In this document: positions 40,834 to 50,577 of the stretch, piece after piece
Layout: each line of letters begins with the position of its first letter
Position numbering within the stretch: position 1 is the first letter of the stretch
DNA from: Laedolimicola ammoniilytica
GTDB taxonomy: Bacteria; Bacillota; Clostridia; Lachnospirales; Lachnospiraceae
DNA length: 64,000 nt
Reading direction: 5' to 3'
Assembly (NCBI RefSeq): GCF_025567165.1
Contig: NZ_JAOQKC010000008.1
Span: 62,001-126,000, forward strand
Translations under genes and position numbers: made by a program
Notes under the pieces: generated by a model
What the model was told of the DNA's origin: nothing
The model's input: the letters and a program-made list of their open reading frames with translations, nothing else
Databases searched by the model: none

Positions 40834-41706
40834 ATGAACCGAATACCAAACAATAAAAAAATCATTTTCATCCTGAGCGCCCTGTGCTGTCTGCTCATGG
40901 TGGCGGTCAACATCTATCAGCAGAAAACCTGGCGGGGCATGGACGTGATTCTGTTTATGGGGCAGAGCAATGTGAGCGGAGCGGGCGGCGACGCCTCGCA
41001 GGCACCGGAGCTGACAGAGGGAGCCGGGTATGAGTACCGGGCCGTGACCGATCCGGACAACCTGCATGTGCTGACGGAGCCCTTCGGCCAGAATGAGAAT
41101 CGGGGAGCTCTGGATGATACGGATATCCTGGAGCGGAACGGCAGCATGGTGACGGCCTTTGTAAACGCCTATTATGAGAAAACTGGCGTTCCGGTGGTGG
41201 CCATTTCCGCGTCCCGGGGCAGCTCTTCCCTGAACGGATGGCTGAACAGCGGGCGGAAGGAAGAGGCGGCGGATCGCCTGAATGCGGCGAAGGAGTGCCT
41301 GAAAAAAGAAAAAATCCGGGCGCGTCACATTTACATGGTCTGGTTCCAGGGAGAGGCGGACGCGAATCTGGAGACGCCCGGGGATGAGTATCAGACCATG
41401 CTGCGGCAGCTGGTGGATGATATGGAGGAGCAGGGTGTGGAGGATTGCTTCCTGATTCAGCTGGGCCCGGATCTGACGGATCTGACCAGACACCAGGAGA
41501 TTATGGACGCGCAGCTGCAGATTTGCGAGGAAAATGAGGATATCGTGCTGGTGTCCACCCTCCCGGCCGAGCTGACCGGGGCGGATATGAAGGACGAGGG
41601 GGGAATCCATTTTACACAGAAGGCTCTGAACCTTATCGGAGAGGACGCCGGAAAAAATGCGGGAGAGTATGTGAAAGAGCATGGAGCAGAGAAAGAATCT
41701 CAGTAA
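40834..41706 (+). CDS. Membrane-anchored SGNH-type carbohydrate esterase (SASA family)
   Basis: 290 residues with one N-terminal membrane segment (about 10-27) and an extracytoplasmic hydrolase domain. The block FMGQSNVSGAGG holds the catalytic Ser, ISASRGSSSLNGWL the oxyanion Gly region, VWFQGEADAN the block III motif and GGIHFTQKAL the catalytic His. This is the SASA/acetylxylan-sialate esterase family (PF03629). It probably removes acetyl groups from a polysaccharide at the cell surface; the substrate is unknown. It overlaps the CPBP gene by 26 bases. Confidence 0.82.
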   Translation: MNRIPNNKKIIFILSALCCLLMVAVNIYQQKTWRGMDVILFMGQSNVSGAGGDASQAPELTEGAGYEYRAVTDPDNLHVLTEPFGQNENRGALDDTDILERNGSMVTAFVNAYYEKTGVPVVAISASRGSSSLNGWLNSGRKEEAADRLNAAKECLKKEKIRARHIYMVWFQGEADANLETPGDEYQTMLRQLVDDMEEQGVEDCFLIQLGPDLTDLTRHQEIMDAQLQICEENEDIVLVSTLPAELTGADMKDEGGIHFTQKALNLIGEDAGKNAGEYVKEHGAEKESQ

Positions 41707-42499
41707 AAGCCTGTGGGAGCTGGCTATGCCGTTCCTGCTGTACGTGAGTTTGAATATGGCAATCCAGGCGGCCCTGGAGCTTTGTTTTTTCGAATTCTTC
41801 ACAGCACCGGAGCATGCAGTCTGGGAGCTGGCTGTGGTCAATGGGATTGAAATACCAATTTTTTATAGAATGTATCGGGAAAGCTGTATCCGGGAGCAGT
41901 TGGAGGAGCCGGAACCGAAACGCGGCGGAAAAAACGCAGTCTGGAAAAGAAAGTCCCGGACAGGCCGCCTGCTTCTGGCGATTTTGGGCGGCCTCTTCCT
42001 GGGCCGGGGCATCAACCTGCTGATCGGCCTGACGCCGCTGCCGACCCTGTTTCCGGGCTATGAGACAGCCGCGGACAGCATGTATACAAGCAGCCTCCTG
42101 TCGCTTGTGGCAGCCAGCATGGTGACGGCGCCGATCCTGGAGGAGCTGCTGGTACGGGGCGTTCTGTACCGGAATCTAAAAGGGGTGCTTCAGAACCGCT
42201 ATGCCGGCATGGCTTGCGCGTCCCTGCTTTTTGGCATTCTTCATGGGAATCTGGTGCAGGGGCTCTTCGCCTTTCTGATCGGCCTCTATCTGAACTGGAT
42301 CTACGAGTCCGAAGGCTCCCTGCTACCGGCAATTCTGGCTCATGCGGCGGTGAACGCCTCTACCATTTTTCTGGAGAGGATGCCGGAGTGGCAGAATGTG
42401 CTTTATGGAAGTTTGCCGTTGTATCTGGCGGTGACAGCGGTGTGTCTGCTGGCTGGATTTGAAATATGGAAAAAATTTCCACTTTCAAAAGAAAAGTAA
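41681..42499 (+). CDS. CPBP (Abi/CAAX) family intramembrane glutamic protease
   Basis: 272 residues, multiple membrane segments. The conserved protease motifs are ILEELLVRGVLYRNL (EE-x3-R type) around 150-165 and LLFGILHGNLVQG with the catalytic His, then the ILAHAAVN motif. CPBP proteases cleave within membranes; bacterial members are linked to bacteriocin self-immunity or protein processing, and no bacteriocin gene is visible here. Its start lies inside the esterase gene, so the two are translationally coupled. Confidence 0.87.
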   Translation: MEQRKNLSKSLWELAMPFLLYVSLNMAIQAALELCFFEFFTAPEHAVWELAVVNGIEIPIFYRMYRESCIREQLEEPEPKRGGKNAVWKRKSRTGRLLLAILGGLFLGRGINLLIGLTPLPTLFPGYETAADSMYTSSLLSLVAASMVTAPILEELLVRGVLYRNLKGVLQNRYAGMACASLLFGILHGNLVQGLFAFLIGLYLNWIYESEGSLLPAILAHAAVNASTIFLERMPEWQNVLYGSLPLYLAVTAVCLLAGFEIWKKFPLSKEK

Positions 42500-42678
42500 G
42501 GATGTAAGGAACGAAAAGCAGAGAATATCATAAAAATAGCGTAGAAATTATTGAGAAAAATGATATTTGAATTGTTCCTATAGTCCTCATTTCCAAAGAA
42601 AAAAGAGAAAACAAAGATGCAATTCAACGAAAAAGACGAAATTCACAAATAATCTGACAATAATACAAAAATTCACTC

Positions 42679-42707
42679 TTTACATCTGAAAAAAATCGTT
42701 GTATAGT
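42679..42707 (+). promoter_or_regulatory. Promoter of gltBD
   Basis: TTTACA (42679-42684), a 17-bp spacer and TATAGT (42702-42707) lie 90 bases before gltB. The remaining 42500-42678 is AT-rich and includes a short copy of the GCGTAGAAAT string seen in the palindrome at 11977. Confidence 0.68.
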
Positions 42708-42797
42708 ACCAATAAAGTCAGAGCAGGACGCTGCACTGAAGAATAATAGTAATTGAAAATTCCAAACAAGCGAGTTCAAGGATCTGGAGGGATAGGT

Positions 42798-45700
42798 ATG
42801 AGCCAACAGAGCAAGGGATTGTATGACCCGCGATTTGAGCACGATAACTGCGGTATCGGTGCAGTGGTCAACATCAAAGGATTGAAAAGTCACGAGACCG
42901 TGGCGAACGCATTGAAAATTGTAGAGAACCTGGAACACAGGGCCGGCAAAGACGCCGAAGGTAAGACTGGAGACGGAGTAGGAATCTTATTACAGATATC
43001 ACATAAGTTCTTCTCCCAGGCAGTCAAACCTCTCGGCGTCTTTTTAGGTGAAGAAAGAGATTACGGTATCGGCATGTTCTTCTTCCCCCAGGATGAACTG
43101 AAGCGCAACCAGGCCCGGAAGATGTTCGAAATCATCGTAGAAAAAGAAGGGATGGAGTTCTTAGGATGGAGAGAAGTTCCCACCGTGCCGTCTGTCCTTG
43201 GCACCAAGGCGCTGGAGAAGATGCCGTGCATCATGCAGGGCTTCGTCAAACGTCCGGCAAACGTGGAAAAGGGACTGGACTTCGACCGGAAGCTTTATGT
43301 GGCCCGTCGGACCTTCGAGCAGTCCAACGACGACACCTACGTGGTATCCCTTTCCAGCAGAACTATCGTATACAAAGGCATGTTCCTGGTACATCAGCTG
43401 CGCTCTTTCTTCCAGGATCTGCAGGATGAAAATTACGAATCGGCCATCGCCATCGTACATTCCCGATTCAGTACCAACACGAATCCAAGCTGGGAGCGGG
43501 CGCATCCCAACCGTTTCATCGTACACAACGGCGAGATCAACACCATCCAGGGCAATGCAGACAAGATGCTGGCCCGGGAAGAGACTATGGAGTCCAGCCA
43601 CCTGAAAAAAGACCTGAACAAGGTTCTTCCGGTGGTCAATGCCTCCGGTTCCGATTCCGCCATGCTGGATAACACCCTGGAGTTCCTGGTTATGAGCGGC
43701 ATGGATCTTCCGCTGGCCGTCATGATTACCATTCCGGAGCCCTGGGATAACAATAAGGCCATGTCCCAGAAGAAGCGTGATTTCTATCAGTATTACGCTA
43801 CCATGATGGAGCCCTGGGACGGCCCGGCCTCCATTCTGTTCAGCGATGGCGATGTGATGGGAGCGGTTCTGGACCGCAACGGCCTCCGTCCTTCCCGTTA
43901 CTATATCACCACTGATGACGATCTGATTCTTTCCTCCGAGGTGGGAGTCCTGGACATCGACCCGACCAAGATCGTAGTCAAGGAGAGACTGCATCCGGGC
44001 AAAATGCTTCTGGTGGATACAGTCAAAGGCGAGGTGATCGACGACGAGCATCTGAAAGAGAAATACGCTTCCGCACAGCCCTACGGCGAGTGGCTGGACA
44101 GCAATCTGGTACAGTTAAAGGATCTGAAGATTCCCAATGAAAGAGTACCGGAGTTTTCCGCAGATGAACGCAGAAAACTGCAGAAGTCTTTTGGATACAA
44201 CTACGAGGAATACCGTACCTCCATCCTGCAGATGGCCCAGAACGGAGCCGAGGGCATCGGAGCTATGGGTATTGACACCCCGCTGGCGGCATTGTCCGAG
44301 GAGCATCCGCCGCTTTTCAACTATTTCAAGCAGCGGTTCGCCCAGGTAACGAATCCGCCCATCGACGCCATCCGTGAGGAAATCGTCACTTCTACCACCG
44401 TGTATGTGGGCAAGGAAGGAAATGTGCTGGAGGAGACCCCGGAAAACTGCAGACTGCTTCGCATCAATCATCCGATTCTGACGAACACAGATATCCTGAA
44501 GATTAAGAGCATGAAGGTTCCGGGCTTCAAGGTGGAAGTGATTCCGATTACCTATTATAAAAATACCAGCCTGAAGAAGGCCATGGATCGTCTGTATGTG
44601 GAGGCGGACCGTGCTTACCGGGACGGCGCGAATATCCTGATTATCTCCGACCGGGGCGTGGATGAGAACCATGTGGCGATTCCGTCCTTGCTTGCGGTAT
44701 CCGGACTGAACCAGCATCTGGTTACCACCAAGAAGCGTACTGGCGTGGCGTTAATTCTGGAGAGCGGCGAGCCTAGAGAGGTACATCATTTCGCAGCGCT
44801 TTTAGGCTACGGCGCCTGTGCTATCAACCCCTATCTGGCACAGGAGACCATCCGGGAACTGGTATCATGCAGGCTGCTGAATAAAGATTATTACGCAGCC
44901 GTAGACGATTATAACAGCGCGGTACTTCATGGCATTGTAAAAATCGCTTCCAAGATGGGTATTTCCACCATCCAGTCCTATCAGGGCTCCAAGATCTTCG
45001 AGGCCATCGGTATCGACAAGAATGTGGTGGACGAGTACTTCACCAATACCGTCAGCCGTGTGGGCGGCATCACTCTGGCAGACATCGAGAAACAGGCGGA
45101 CGAGCTTCATTCCGCAGCCTTTGATCCCCTGGGACTGAACGTAGACCTGACTCTGGAGAGCGTGGGACGCCATAAGAGCAGAAGCGGCGGCGAGAAGCAT
45201 CTGTACAACCCCCAGACCATCCATCTGCTGCAGGAGTCCACAAAGCGGGGCGACTACAAGATGTTTAAGGAATACACAGAGCTCATCAACGGGGAAAATA
45301 ACCGCGGTTATCTCCGCAGATTGATGGACTTCAACTATCCGAAGAAGGGCGTGCCCATTGAGGAAGTAGAGAGCGTGGATTCCATCGTGACCCGGTTTAA
45401 GACCGGAGCCATGTCCTACGGATCTATTTCCCAGGAGGCCCATGAATGTCTGGCCATCGCCATGAATACTTTGCATGGCAAGTCCAACTCCGGTGAGGGC
45501 GGTGAAAGCCTGGAGCGTCTGGAAATCGGGCCGGACGGCCTGAACCGCTGTTCCGCCATCAAGCAGGTGGCTTCGGGACGTTTCGGCGTAACCTCCCGGT
45601 ATCTGGTCAGCGCCAAAGAGCTGCAGATCAAGATGGCCCAGGGCGCGAAGCCCGGTGAGGGCGGCCATCTGCCGGGCGGAAAGGTGTACCCGTGGATCGC

Positions 45701-47330
45701 GAAGACCCGTCACTCCACGCCGGGCGTGAGCCTGATTTCCCCGCCGCCTCATCACGATATCTATTCCATCGAGGATTTGGCGCAGCTGATTTATGATTTG
45801 AAGAATTCCAACCGGGACGCGCGGATTTCCGTGAAGCTGGTTTCCGAAGCCGGCGTGGGAACGGTCGCAGCCGGTGTAGCCAAGGCCGGAGCCCAGGTTA
45901 TCCTGATTTCCGGATACGACGGAGGTACCGGAGCGGCGCCCAGAAGCTCTATCCACAACGCGGGACTTCCCTGGGAGCTGGGACTGGCGGAGACACACCA
46001 GACCCTGATCATGAATGGCCTCCGGGGCCGTGTCCGCATTGAGACCGACGGCAAGCTGATGACCGGCGAGGACGTGGCCATTGCGGCTATGCTGGGAGCC
46101 GAGGAGTTCGGCTTCGCGACGGCTCCGCTGGTAACCATGGGCTGCGTCATGATGCGTGTCTGCAATCTGGATACCTGCCCGGTGGGCGTGGCTACCCAGA
46201 ACCCGGAGCTGAGAAAACGGTTCCGCGGCAAGCCCGAATACGTCATCAACTTCATGCGCTTTATCGCGCAGGATCTCCGCGAATACATGGCGCGCCTGGG
46301 CGTGCGTACCGTGGATGAGCTGGTGGGCCGCTCCGACCTTCTGAAGGTACGCGAGGGACTGACTGGCCGTCAGGCGGAGATTGACTTAAGCAACATCCTG
46401 AATAACCCGTTCGCGGGCAAGGGCCAGAAGGTCATCTTTGACCCGAAGCTGGTCTACAACTTCGAGCTGGAGAAGACTCTGGATCAGAAGGTGCTGTTCA
46501 AGCAGCTTCTTCCCGCCCTGGAAAATGGTTCCAAACGCAGCATTGAGGTGGATGTAAAAAATACGGACCGTGCTTTCGGCACCATGTTCGGTTCCGAGAT
46601 CACCAAGCGGTATCCGGAAGGCCTGGAAGAGGATGCCTTTACCGTGAAATGTAAGGGCGCGGGCGGACAGAGCTTCGGTGCCTTTATCCCCAGGGGTCTG
46701 ACCCTGGAGCTGGAGGGCGACAGCAATGACTACTTCGGCAAGGGCCTGTCCGGCGGCAAGCTGGTAGTTTATCCGCCCAGAGGCGTGCATTACAGGCAGG
46801 ATGAAAATATCATCATTGGAAATGTGGCCCTCTACGGCGCCACCAGCGGTAAGGCTTACATCAACGGCGTGGCCGGCGAGCGTTTCTGCGTCCGTAATTC
46901 CGGCGCGGTAGCAGTCGTCGAGGGCGTGGGCGACCACGGCTGCGAGTACATGACCGGAGGCCGGGTGGCTGTCATTGGCAAGACCGGCAAGAACTTCGCC
47001 GCAGGTATGAGCGGCGGCGTGGCCTATGTGCTGGATGAGGACAGAGACCTGTACACAAAGCTGAATAAGGACATGGTTCTGATTCAGGAAGTGACTGATA
47101 AATACGATGTGCTGGAGCTGAAGGGCATGATCGAGGATCATGTGGCTTACACCAATTCTGAGAAGGGCAAGGAAATCCTGAATAACTTTGGAGCTTATCT
47201 TCCGAAGTTTAAGAAGATTATTCCGCGGGATTACCAGAGAATGCTTATGACCATCGTTCAGATGGAGGAGAAGGGCTTAAGCAGCGAGCAGGCACAGATT
47301 GAAGCATTTTACGCAAACCAGCAGAAATAA
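42798..47330 (+). CDS. gltB: Glutamate synthase, large subunit
   Basis: 1510 residues from ATG 42798 (GGAGGG upstream; an in-frame ATG 45 bases earlier is less likely). The propeptide MSQQSKGLYDPRFEHDN leads to Cys18 in CGIGAVVNI, which becomes the N-terminal nucleophile of the glutaminase domain after processing. Then come the central domain, the FMN-binding synthase domain (SYGSISQEAHECLAIAMN, KPGEGGHLPG) with the 3Fe-4S cysteines in MGCVMMRVCNLDTCPVGVATQ, and the C-terminal beta-helix (GDSNDYFGKGLSGGKLVVYP). It makes glutamate from 2-oxoglutarate and glutamine together with GltD. Confidence 0.97.
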   Translation: MSQQSKGLYDPRFEHDNCGIGAVVNIKGLKSHETVANALKIVENLEHRAGKDAEGKTGDGVGILLQISHKFFSQAVKPLGVFLGEERDYGIGMFFFPQDELKRNQARKMFEIIVEKEGMEFLGWREVPTVPSVLGTKALEKMPCIMQGFVKRPANVEKGLDFDRKLYVARRTFEQSNDDTYVVSLSSRTIVYKGMFLVHQLRSFFQDLQDENYESAIAIVHSRFSTNTNPSWERAHPNRFIVHNGEINTIQGNADKMLAREETMESSHLKKDLNKVLPVVNASGSDSAMLDNTLEFLVMSGMDLPLAVMITIPEPWDNNKAMSQKKRDFYQYYATMMEPWDGPASILFSDGDVMGAVLDRNGLRPSRYYITTDDDLILSSEVGVLDIDPTKIVVKERLHPGKMLLVDTVKGEVIDDEHLKEKYASAQPYGEWLDSNLVQLKDLKIPNERVPEFSADERRKLQKSFGYNYEEYRTSILQMAQNGAEGIGAMGIDTPLAALSEEHPPLFNYFKQRFAQVTNPPIDAIREEIVTSTTVYVGKEGNVLEETPENCRLLRINHPILTNTDILKIKSMKVPGFKVEVIPITYYKNTSLKKAMDRLYVEADRAYRDGANILIISDRGVDENHVAIPSLLAVSGLNQHLVTTKKRTGVALILESGEPREVHHFAALLGYGACAINPYLAQETIRELVSCRLLNKDYYAAVDDYNSAVLHGIVKIASKMGISTIQSYQGSKIFEAIGIDKNVVDEYFTNTVSRVGGITLADIEKQADELHSAAFDPLGLNVDLTLESVGRHKSRSGGEKHLYNPQTIHLLQESTKRGDYKMFKEYTELINGENNRGYLRRLMDFNYPKKGVPIEEVESVDSIVTRFKTGAMSYGSISQEAHECLAIAMNTLHGKSNSGEGGESLERLEIGPDGLNRCSAIKQVASGRFGVTSRYLVSAKELQIKMAQGAKPGEGGHLPGGKVYPWIAKTRHSTPGVSLISPPPHHDIYSIEDLAQLIYDLKNSNRDARISVKLVSEAGVGTVAAGVAKAGAQVILISGYDGGTGAAPRSSIHNAGLPWELGLAETHQTLIMNGLRGRVRIETDGKLMTGEDVAIAAMLGAEEFGFATAPLVTMGCVMMRVCNLDTCPVGVATQNPELRKRFRGKPEYVINFMRFIAQDLREYMARLGVRTVDELVGRSDLLKVREGLTGRQAEIDLSNILNNPFAGKGQKVIFDPKLVYNFELEKTLDQKVLFKQLLPALENGSKRSIEVDVKNTDRAFGTMFGSEITKRYPEGLEEDAFTVKCKGAGGQSFGAFIPRGLTLELEGDSNDYFGKGLSGGKLVVYPPRGVHYRQDENIIIGNVALYGATSGKAYINGVAGERFCVRNSGAVAVVEGVGDHGCEYMTGGRVAVIGKTGKNFAAGMSGGVAYVLDEDRDLYTKLNKDMVLIQEVTDKYDVLELKGMIEDHVAYTNSEKGKEILNNFGAYLPKFKKIIPRDYQRMLMTIVQMEEKGLSSEQAQIEAFYANQQK

Positions 47331-47343
47331 GGAGGGGAGCATC

Positions 47344-48837
47344 ATGGGAAAACCGACAGGATTTATGGAGTATGACCGGGTAAATCCAAAAGCCCAGTCT
47401 CCGAAGGAACGTATCAAGCATTTTAATGAATTCCATACCCCTCTTTCCAAAGAGGAGCAGGAAAAACAGGGAGCGCGCTGCATGGCATGCGGCGTCCCCT
47501 TCTGCCAGGCAGGCATGATGATCGGCGGCATGGCCTCCGGATGTCCGCTGCACAACCTGATTCCCGAGTGGAACGATTTGCTTTACATGGGCAACTGGGA
47601 GCAGGCCTACAAGCGCCTGAAGCGCACCAGCAGCTTTCCGGAGTTCACGGGCCGCGTGTGCCCGGCCCTCTGCGAGAAGGCCTGTACCTGCAACCTGAAT
47701 GGCGATCCGGTGTCAACGAAGAGCAACGAGTTGGCCATCATCGAAAATGCCTACAAGGAGGGCTACGCCGTGCCGACGCCGCCCAAGAACCGTACCGGCA
47801 AGAAGATTGCGATTATCGGAAGCGGCCCCTCGGGACTGGCGGCAGCCGATCAACTGAACCACAGAGGACATTCTGTGACGGTCTTTGAGCGCTTCGACCG
47901 GGTAGGCGGACTTCTGCGCTATGGTATTCCGAACATGAAGCTGGAGAAGCACATCATCGACCGGAAGATCGATATGATGAAAGCCGAGGGCGTGGAGTTT
48001 GTAGTGAATACAGATGTGGGCAAGGACAAGAAGGCGGCGGAGATCCTGAAGGATTACGATCGCGTCATCCTGGCCTGCGGAGCCTCCAATCCCCGGGACA
48101 TCAAGGTGCCGGGCAGAGAGCTGAACGGTATCTACTTCGCGGTAGATTTTCTGCGGGCTACCACCAAGAGCCTTCTGGATTCCAATTTCGCTGATAAGAA
48201 ATTTATTTCCACCAAGGGAAAGAACGTCATGGTCATCGGCGGAGGCGACACCGGAAACGATTGCGTGGGAACATCCATCCGACTGGGCGCAAAATCCGTG
48301 ATTCAGCTGGAGATGATGCCGAAGGCGCCGGACACCCGGACTCCGAACAACCCCTGGCCCGAATGGCCGAAGATCTGCAAGACCGATTACGGCCAGGAAG
48401 AAGCCATCGCCATGTTCGGTTCCGACCCGCGTATCTATACCACCACAGTCAAGGAGTTCGTCGGAGACAAGGCAGGCAATCTGAAGAAGGCGGTCTGCTG
48501 TAAGCTGGAAAGCAGAAAGGACGAGAAGACCGGCCGTATGATGATGGTGCCCATAGAGGGCAGCGAGTTCACCCTGGATGTGGACGTGGTACTGATCGCC
48601 GCAGGCTTCCTGGGCAGCCAGGACTACGTGACCAAGGCCTTTGGCGTGGAGGTCAATGCCAGAACCAACGTCAACACCGCTCCGGGCCAGTATAAGACCA
48701 ACGTGGATCGTGTCTTCACCGCCGGAGATATGCACCGGGGCCAGTCTCTGGTTGTATGGGCCATCCGCGAGGGCCGGGAGGCCGCCTGCGCGGTGGATCT
48801 GGATCTGATGGGGTATACGAGCCTGCAGGTGCAGTAA
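47344..48837 (+). CDS. gltD: Glutamate synthase, small subunit
   Basis: 497 residues from ATG 47344 with AAGGAGGGG just before it. The N-terminal Cys motifs (ARCMACGVPFC, GRVCPALCEKACTCN) bind two 4Fe-4S clusters; FAD (IAIIGSGPSGLAAADQL) and NADPH (VMVIGGGDTGNDCVG) sites follow, and the C-terminal TAGDMHRGQSLVVWAI is the usual FAD end motif. It supplies electrons from NAD(P)H to GltB. The gene begins 14 bases after gltB. Confidence 0.97.
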   Translation: MGKPTGFMEYDRVNPKAQSPKERIKHFNEFHTPLSKEEQEKQGARCMACGVPFCQAGMMIGGMASGCPLHNLIPEWNDLLYMGNWEQAYKRLKRTSSFPEFTGRVCPALCEKACTCNLNGDPVSTKSNELAIIENAYKEGYAVPTPPKNRTGKKIAIIGSGPSGLAAADQLNHRGHSVTVFERFDRVGGLLRYGIPNMKLEKHIIDRKIDMMKAEGVEFVVNTDVGKDKKAAEILKDYDRVILACGASNPRDIKVPGRELNGIYFAVDFLRATTKSLLDSNFADKKFISTKGKNVMVIGGGDTGNDCVGTSIRLGAKSVIQLEMMPKAPDTRTPNNPWPEWPKICKTDYGQEEAIAMFGSDPRIYTTTVKEFVGDKAGNLKKAVCCKLESRKDEKTGRMMMVPIEGSEFTLDVDVVLIAAGFLGSQDYVTKAFGVEVNARTNVNTAPGQYKTNVDRVFTAGDMHRGQSLVVWAIREGREAACAVDLDLMGYTSLQVQ

Positions 48838-48849
48838 ATAAACATTGGG

Positions 48850-48884
48850 AGAAAGAGAAGCGTCAAAAACTTCTCTTTCTTTTT
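48850..48884 (+). terminator. Terminator of gltBD
   Basis: AGAAAGAGAAG (48850-48860) pairs perfectly with CTTCTCTTTCT (48870-48880), followed by a T-run. Confidence 0.85.
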
Positions 48885-48954
48885 ACGTTCTGATTTTAAA
48901 TGAGAAAAATCTGCGGATTGGAAATTATGAGAAATGGATAATCAGAATCCTGAA

Positions 48955-48983
48955 TTGACAAGGAAAATTTAACGCTATATAGT
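48955..48983 (+). promoter_or_regulatory. Promoter of the ridA gene
   Basis: TTGACA (48955-48960), a 17-bp spacer and TATAGT (48978-48983) lie about 47 bases before the start codon. Confidence 0.72.
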
Positions 48984-49030
48984 AAAGAATGGAATAAATT
49001 TTATTCCAAAGAATCAATGGAGGTAAAACA

Positions 49031-49408
49031 ATGAAAAAAGTGATCGCTACAACCAATGCACCCGCAGCCATCGGCCCTTATTCCCAGGCCATCGAGTATA
49101 ATGGTATGGTATACGCATCCGGCCAGATTCCGGTAAACCCGGCTACCGGCGAGGTAGAGTCTGACAACATCGAGGGTCAGGCAGAACAGTCCCTGAAGAA
49201 TGTGGGAGCTATCTTAAAAGAGGCAGGTCTCGACTACAGCAACGTGATCAAGACCACCTGTTTCCTGGCAGACATCGCGGATTTTGCCAAGTTCAACGAG
49301 GTATACAGCCGCTATTTTAAGGAAGAGGCTCCGGCCAGATCCTGCGTGGCAGTGAAGGACCTGCCCAAGGGAGTTCTGTGCGAGGTCGAGGTTATCGCGG
49401 GAAGATAA
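49031..49408 (+). CDS. ridA: RidA family reactive-intermediate deaminase
   Basis: 125 residues, the family length. PAAIGPYSQAIEYNGMVYASGQIPVNP, then the YSRYFKEEAPARSCVAVKDLPKGVLCEVEVIA end with the Arg that contacts the substrate carboxylate. RidA hydrolyses reactive enamine/imine intermediates of PLP enzymes such as serine/threonine dehydratase to keto acids. It is monocistronic with its own promoter and terminator. Its presence fits the serine dehydratase and branched-chain amino acid genes in the same window. Confidence 0.95.
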   Translation: MKKVIATTNAPAAIGPYSQAIEYNGMVYASGQIPVNPATGEVESDNIEGQAEQSLKNVGAILKEAGLDYSNVIKTTCFLADIADFAKFNEVYSRYFKEEAPARSCVAVKDLPKGVLCEVEVIAGR

Positions 49409-49486
49409 AAATGAGATGAAAAAGGGAGCGCTGGGAGGCGCTTCCTTTTTTAAACAAAGCAGATGCAGAAAAGACAAAGTCAGACT

Positions 49487-49521
49487 CCGGGAATGAATTA
49501 CTGTAGATTCATTCCCGGTTT
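49487..49521 (+). terminator. Terminator region of ridA
   Basis: CCGGGAATGAAT (49487-49498) pairs with ATTCATTCCCGG (49507-49518), then TTTT. A weaker GGGAGCGC / GCGCTTCC hairpin with six T lies at 49423-49451, so there are two terminators in series; the second could also serve the convergent deacetylase gene. Confidence 0.8.
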
Positions 49522-49524
49522 TCG

Positions 49525-50358
49525 TTACGCCCCGCACAGCTCGCTGAGCGGATGAAAGGTATACCCCATCTCCTCCCACTTCGTCAATAGCTCGTCGAGA
49601 ATCTCCCCATTGGTTTTCGAGGTATTGTGGAGCAGCACCACAGCGCCCGGGTGGACACGGGTCAGGAGCTTGTCGAAGGCCTGTTCGTGGGTGGGCTGGT
49701 CATCCTGCTTCCAGTCCACGTAGGCCAGGCTCCAGAAGAAGGTGTGGTAACCCAGTTCCTTCGCCATCTGCAGGTTCTTTTCGCTGTAAATGCCCTGGGG
49801 TGGCCGATAGTATTTCGAGATGGGCTCGCCGGTCACTTCCTGGTAAAGGGTTTCCAGGGATTCCAGCTCCTTCGAGAAGTCCGCTTCGGTACTGATTTTG
49901 GACATATCCGGATGATGGTAAGTGTGATTGCCCACCGTGTGTCCCTCGGCCAGCATCCGCTTCACCAGATCCGGGCTGGTCTCCAGGTAATGGCCCACCA
50001 CGAAGAAGGTGGCGGGCGCGTCATGCTTCTTCAGGGCGTCCAGAATCGCAGGCGTATTGCCATTTTCAAAGCCGCAGTCGAAGGTCAGATAGAGCTTCTT
50101 TTCCGCCGTTTCTTCTATGTAATAAGCGTCATATTTTTTTAGCGTATTGGCAGAAACTGTACCGGTGGGCGGAGTGCCGGGTTCACCAAAGCCCAGTCCC
50201 CAGCTGGTGGAAGCTGCTCCGGATACAGGGAGTAGTGCAGCACTTCCGTCCGAAATGCGCGCGACGCCCTGACCGCCGAAATAGGCCAGGGTCAGAAGCA
50301 GGGCAATCCCGCACAGGCGCAGGAACAGGTGAGCAGACATGGAAGCGACAGGTTTCAT
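49525..50358 (-). CDS. PdaA-like polysaccharide deacetylase
   Basis: 277 residues with an N-terminal membrane/signal segment (about 8-26), placing the enzyme outside the membrane. The NodB-type domain begins LYLTFDCGFENGNTPAIL (catalytic base Asp), the metal histidines are in HTVGNHTYHHPDM, and RPPQGIYSEKNL and VHPGAVVLLHNT follow. The CGFENGN variant is that of PdaA, which deacetylates N-acetylmuramic acid to make muramic delta-lactam in spore cortex. A spore role is inferred; it could also modify vegetative peptidoglycan. Confidence 0.86.
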   Translation of the reverse strand: MKPVASMSAHLFLRLCGIALLLTLAYFGGQGVARISDGSAALLPVSGAASTSWGLGFGEPGTPPTGTVSANTLKKYDAYYIEETAEKKLYLTFDCGFENGNTPAILDALKKHDAPATFFVVGHYLETSPDLVKRMLAEGHTVGNHTYHHPDMSKISTEADFSKELESLETLYQEVTGEPISKYYRPPQGIYSEKNLQMAKELGYHTFFWSLAYVDWKQDDQPTHEQAFDKLLTRVHPGAVVLLHNTSKTNGEILDELLTKWEEMGYTFHPLSELCGA

Positions 50359-50577
50359 AGGCGGACTCCTTCGACTTGTAGTTTTACAGTATATGTGAAA
50401 ATCAGAAGGTATATGAACGCAGGATTGCGTTCACAGGAAACAGCATTTCACAGTTTTCCCATAATTTTCCCATAATCTGAACACAAAGTTCCGGTATGAT
50501 AACAGCATCAACAGAAAAATAAAAGCATTGACGCCGGATGCGGAAGGCTTTCGGGGCGTAAATGGAGGTATAAGATT

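Noticed and set aside
44865..45998. A 377-codon minus-strand frame inside gltB
   Set aside because: Antisense shadow of a strongly coding region, without family motifs.
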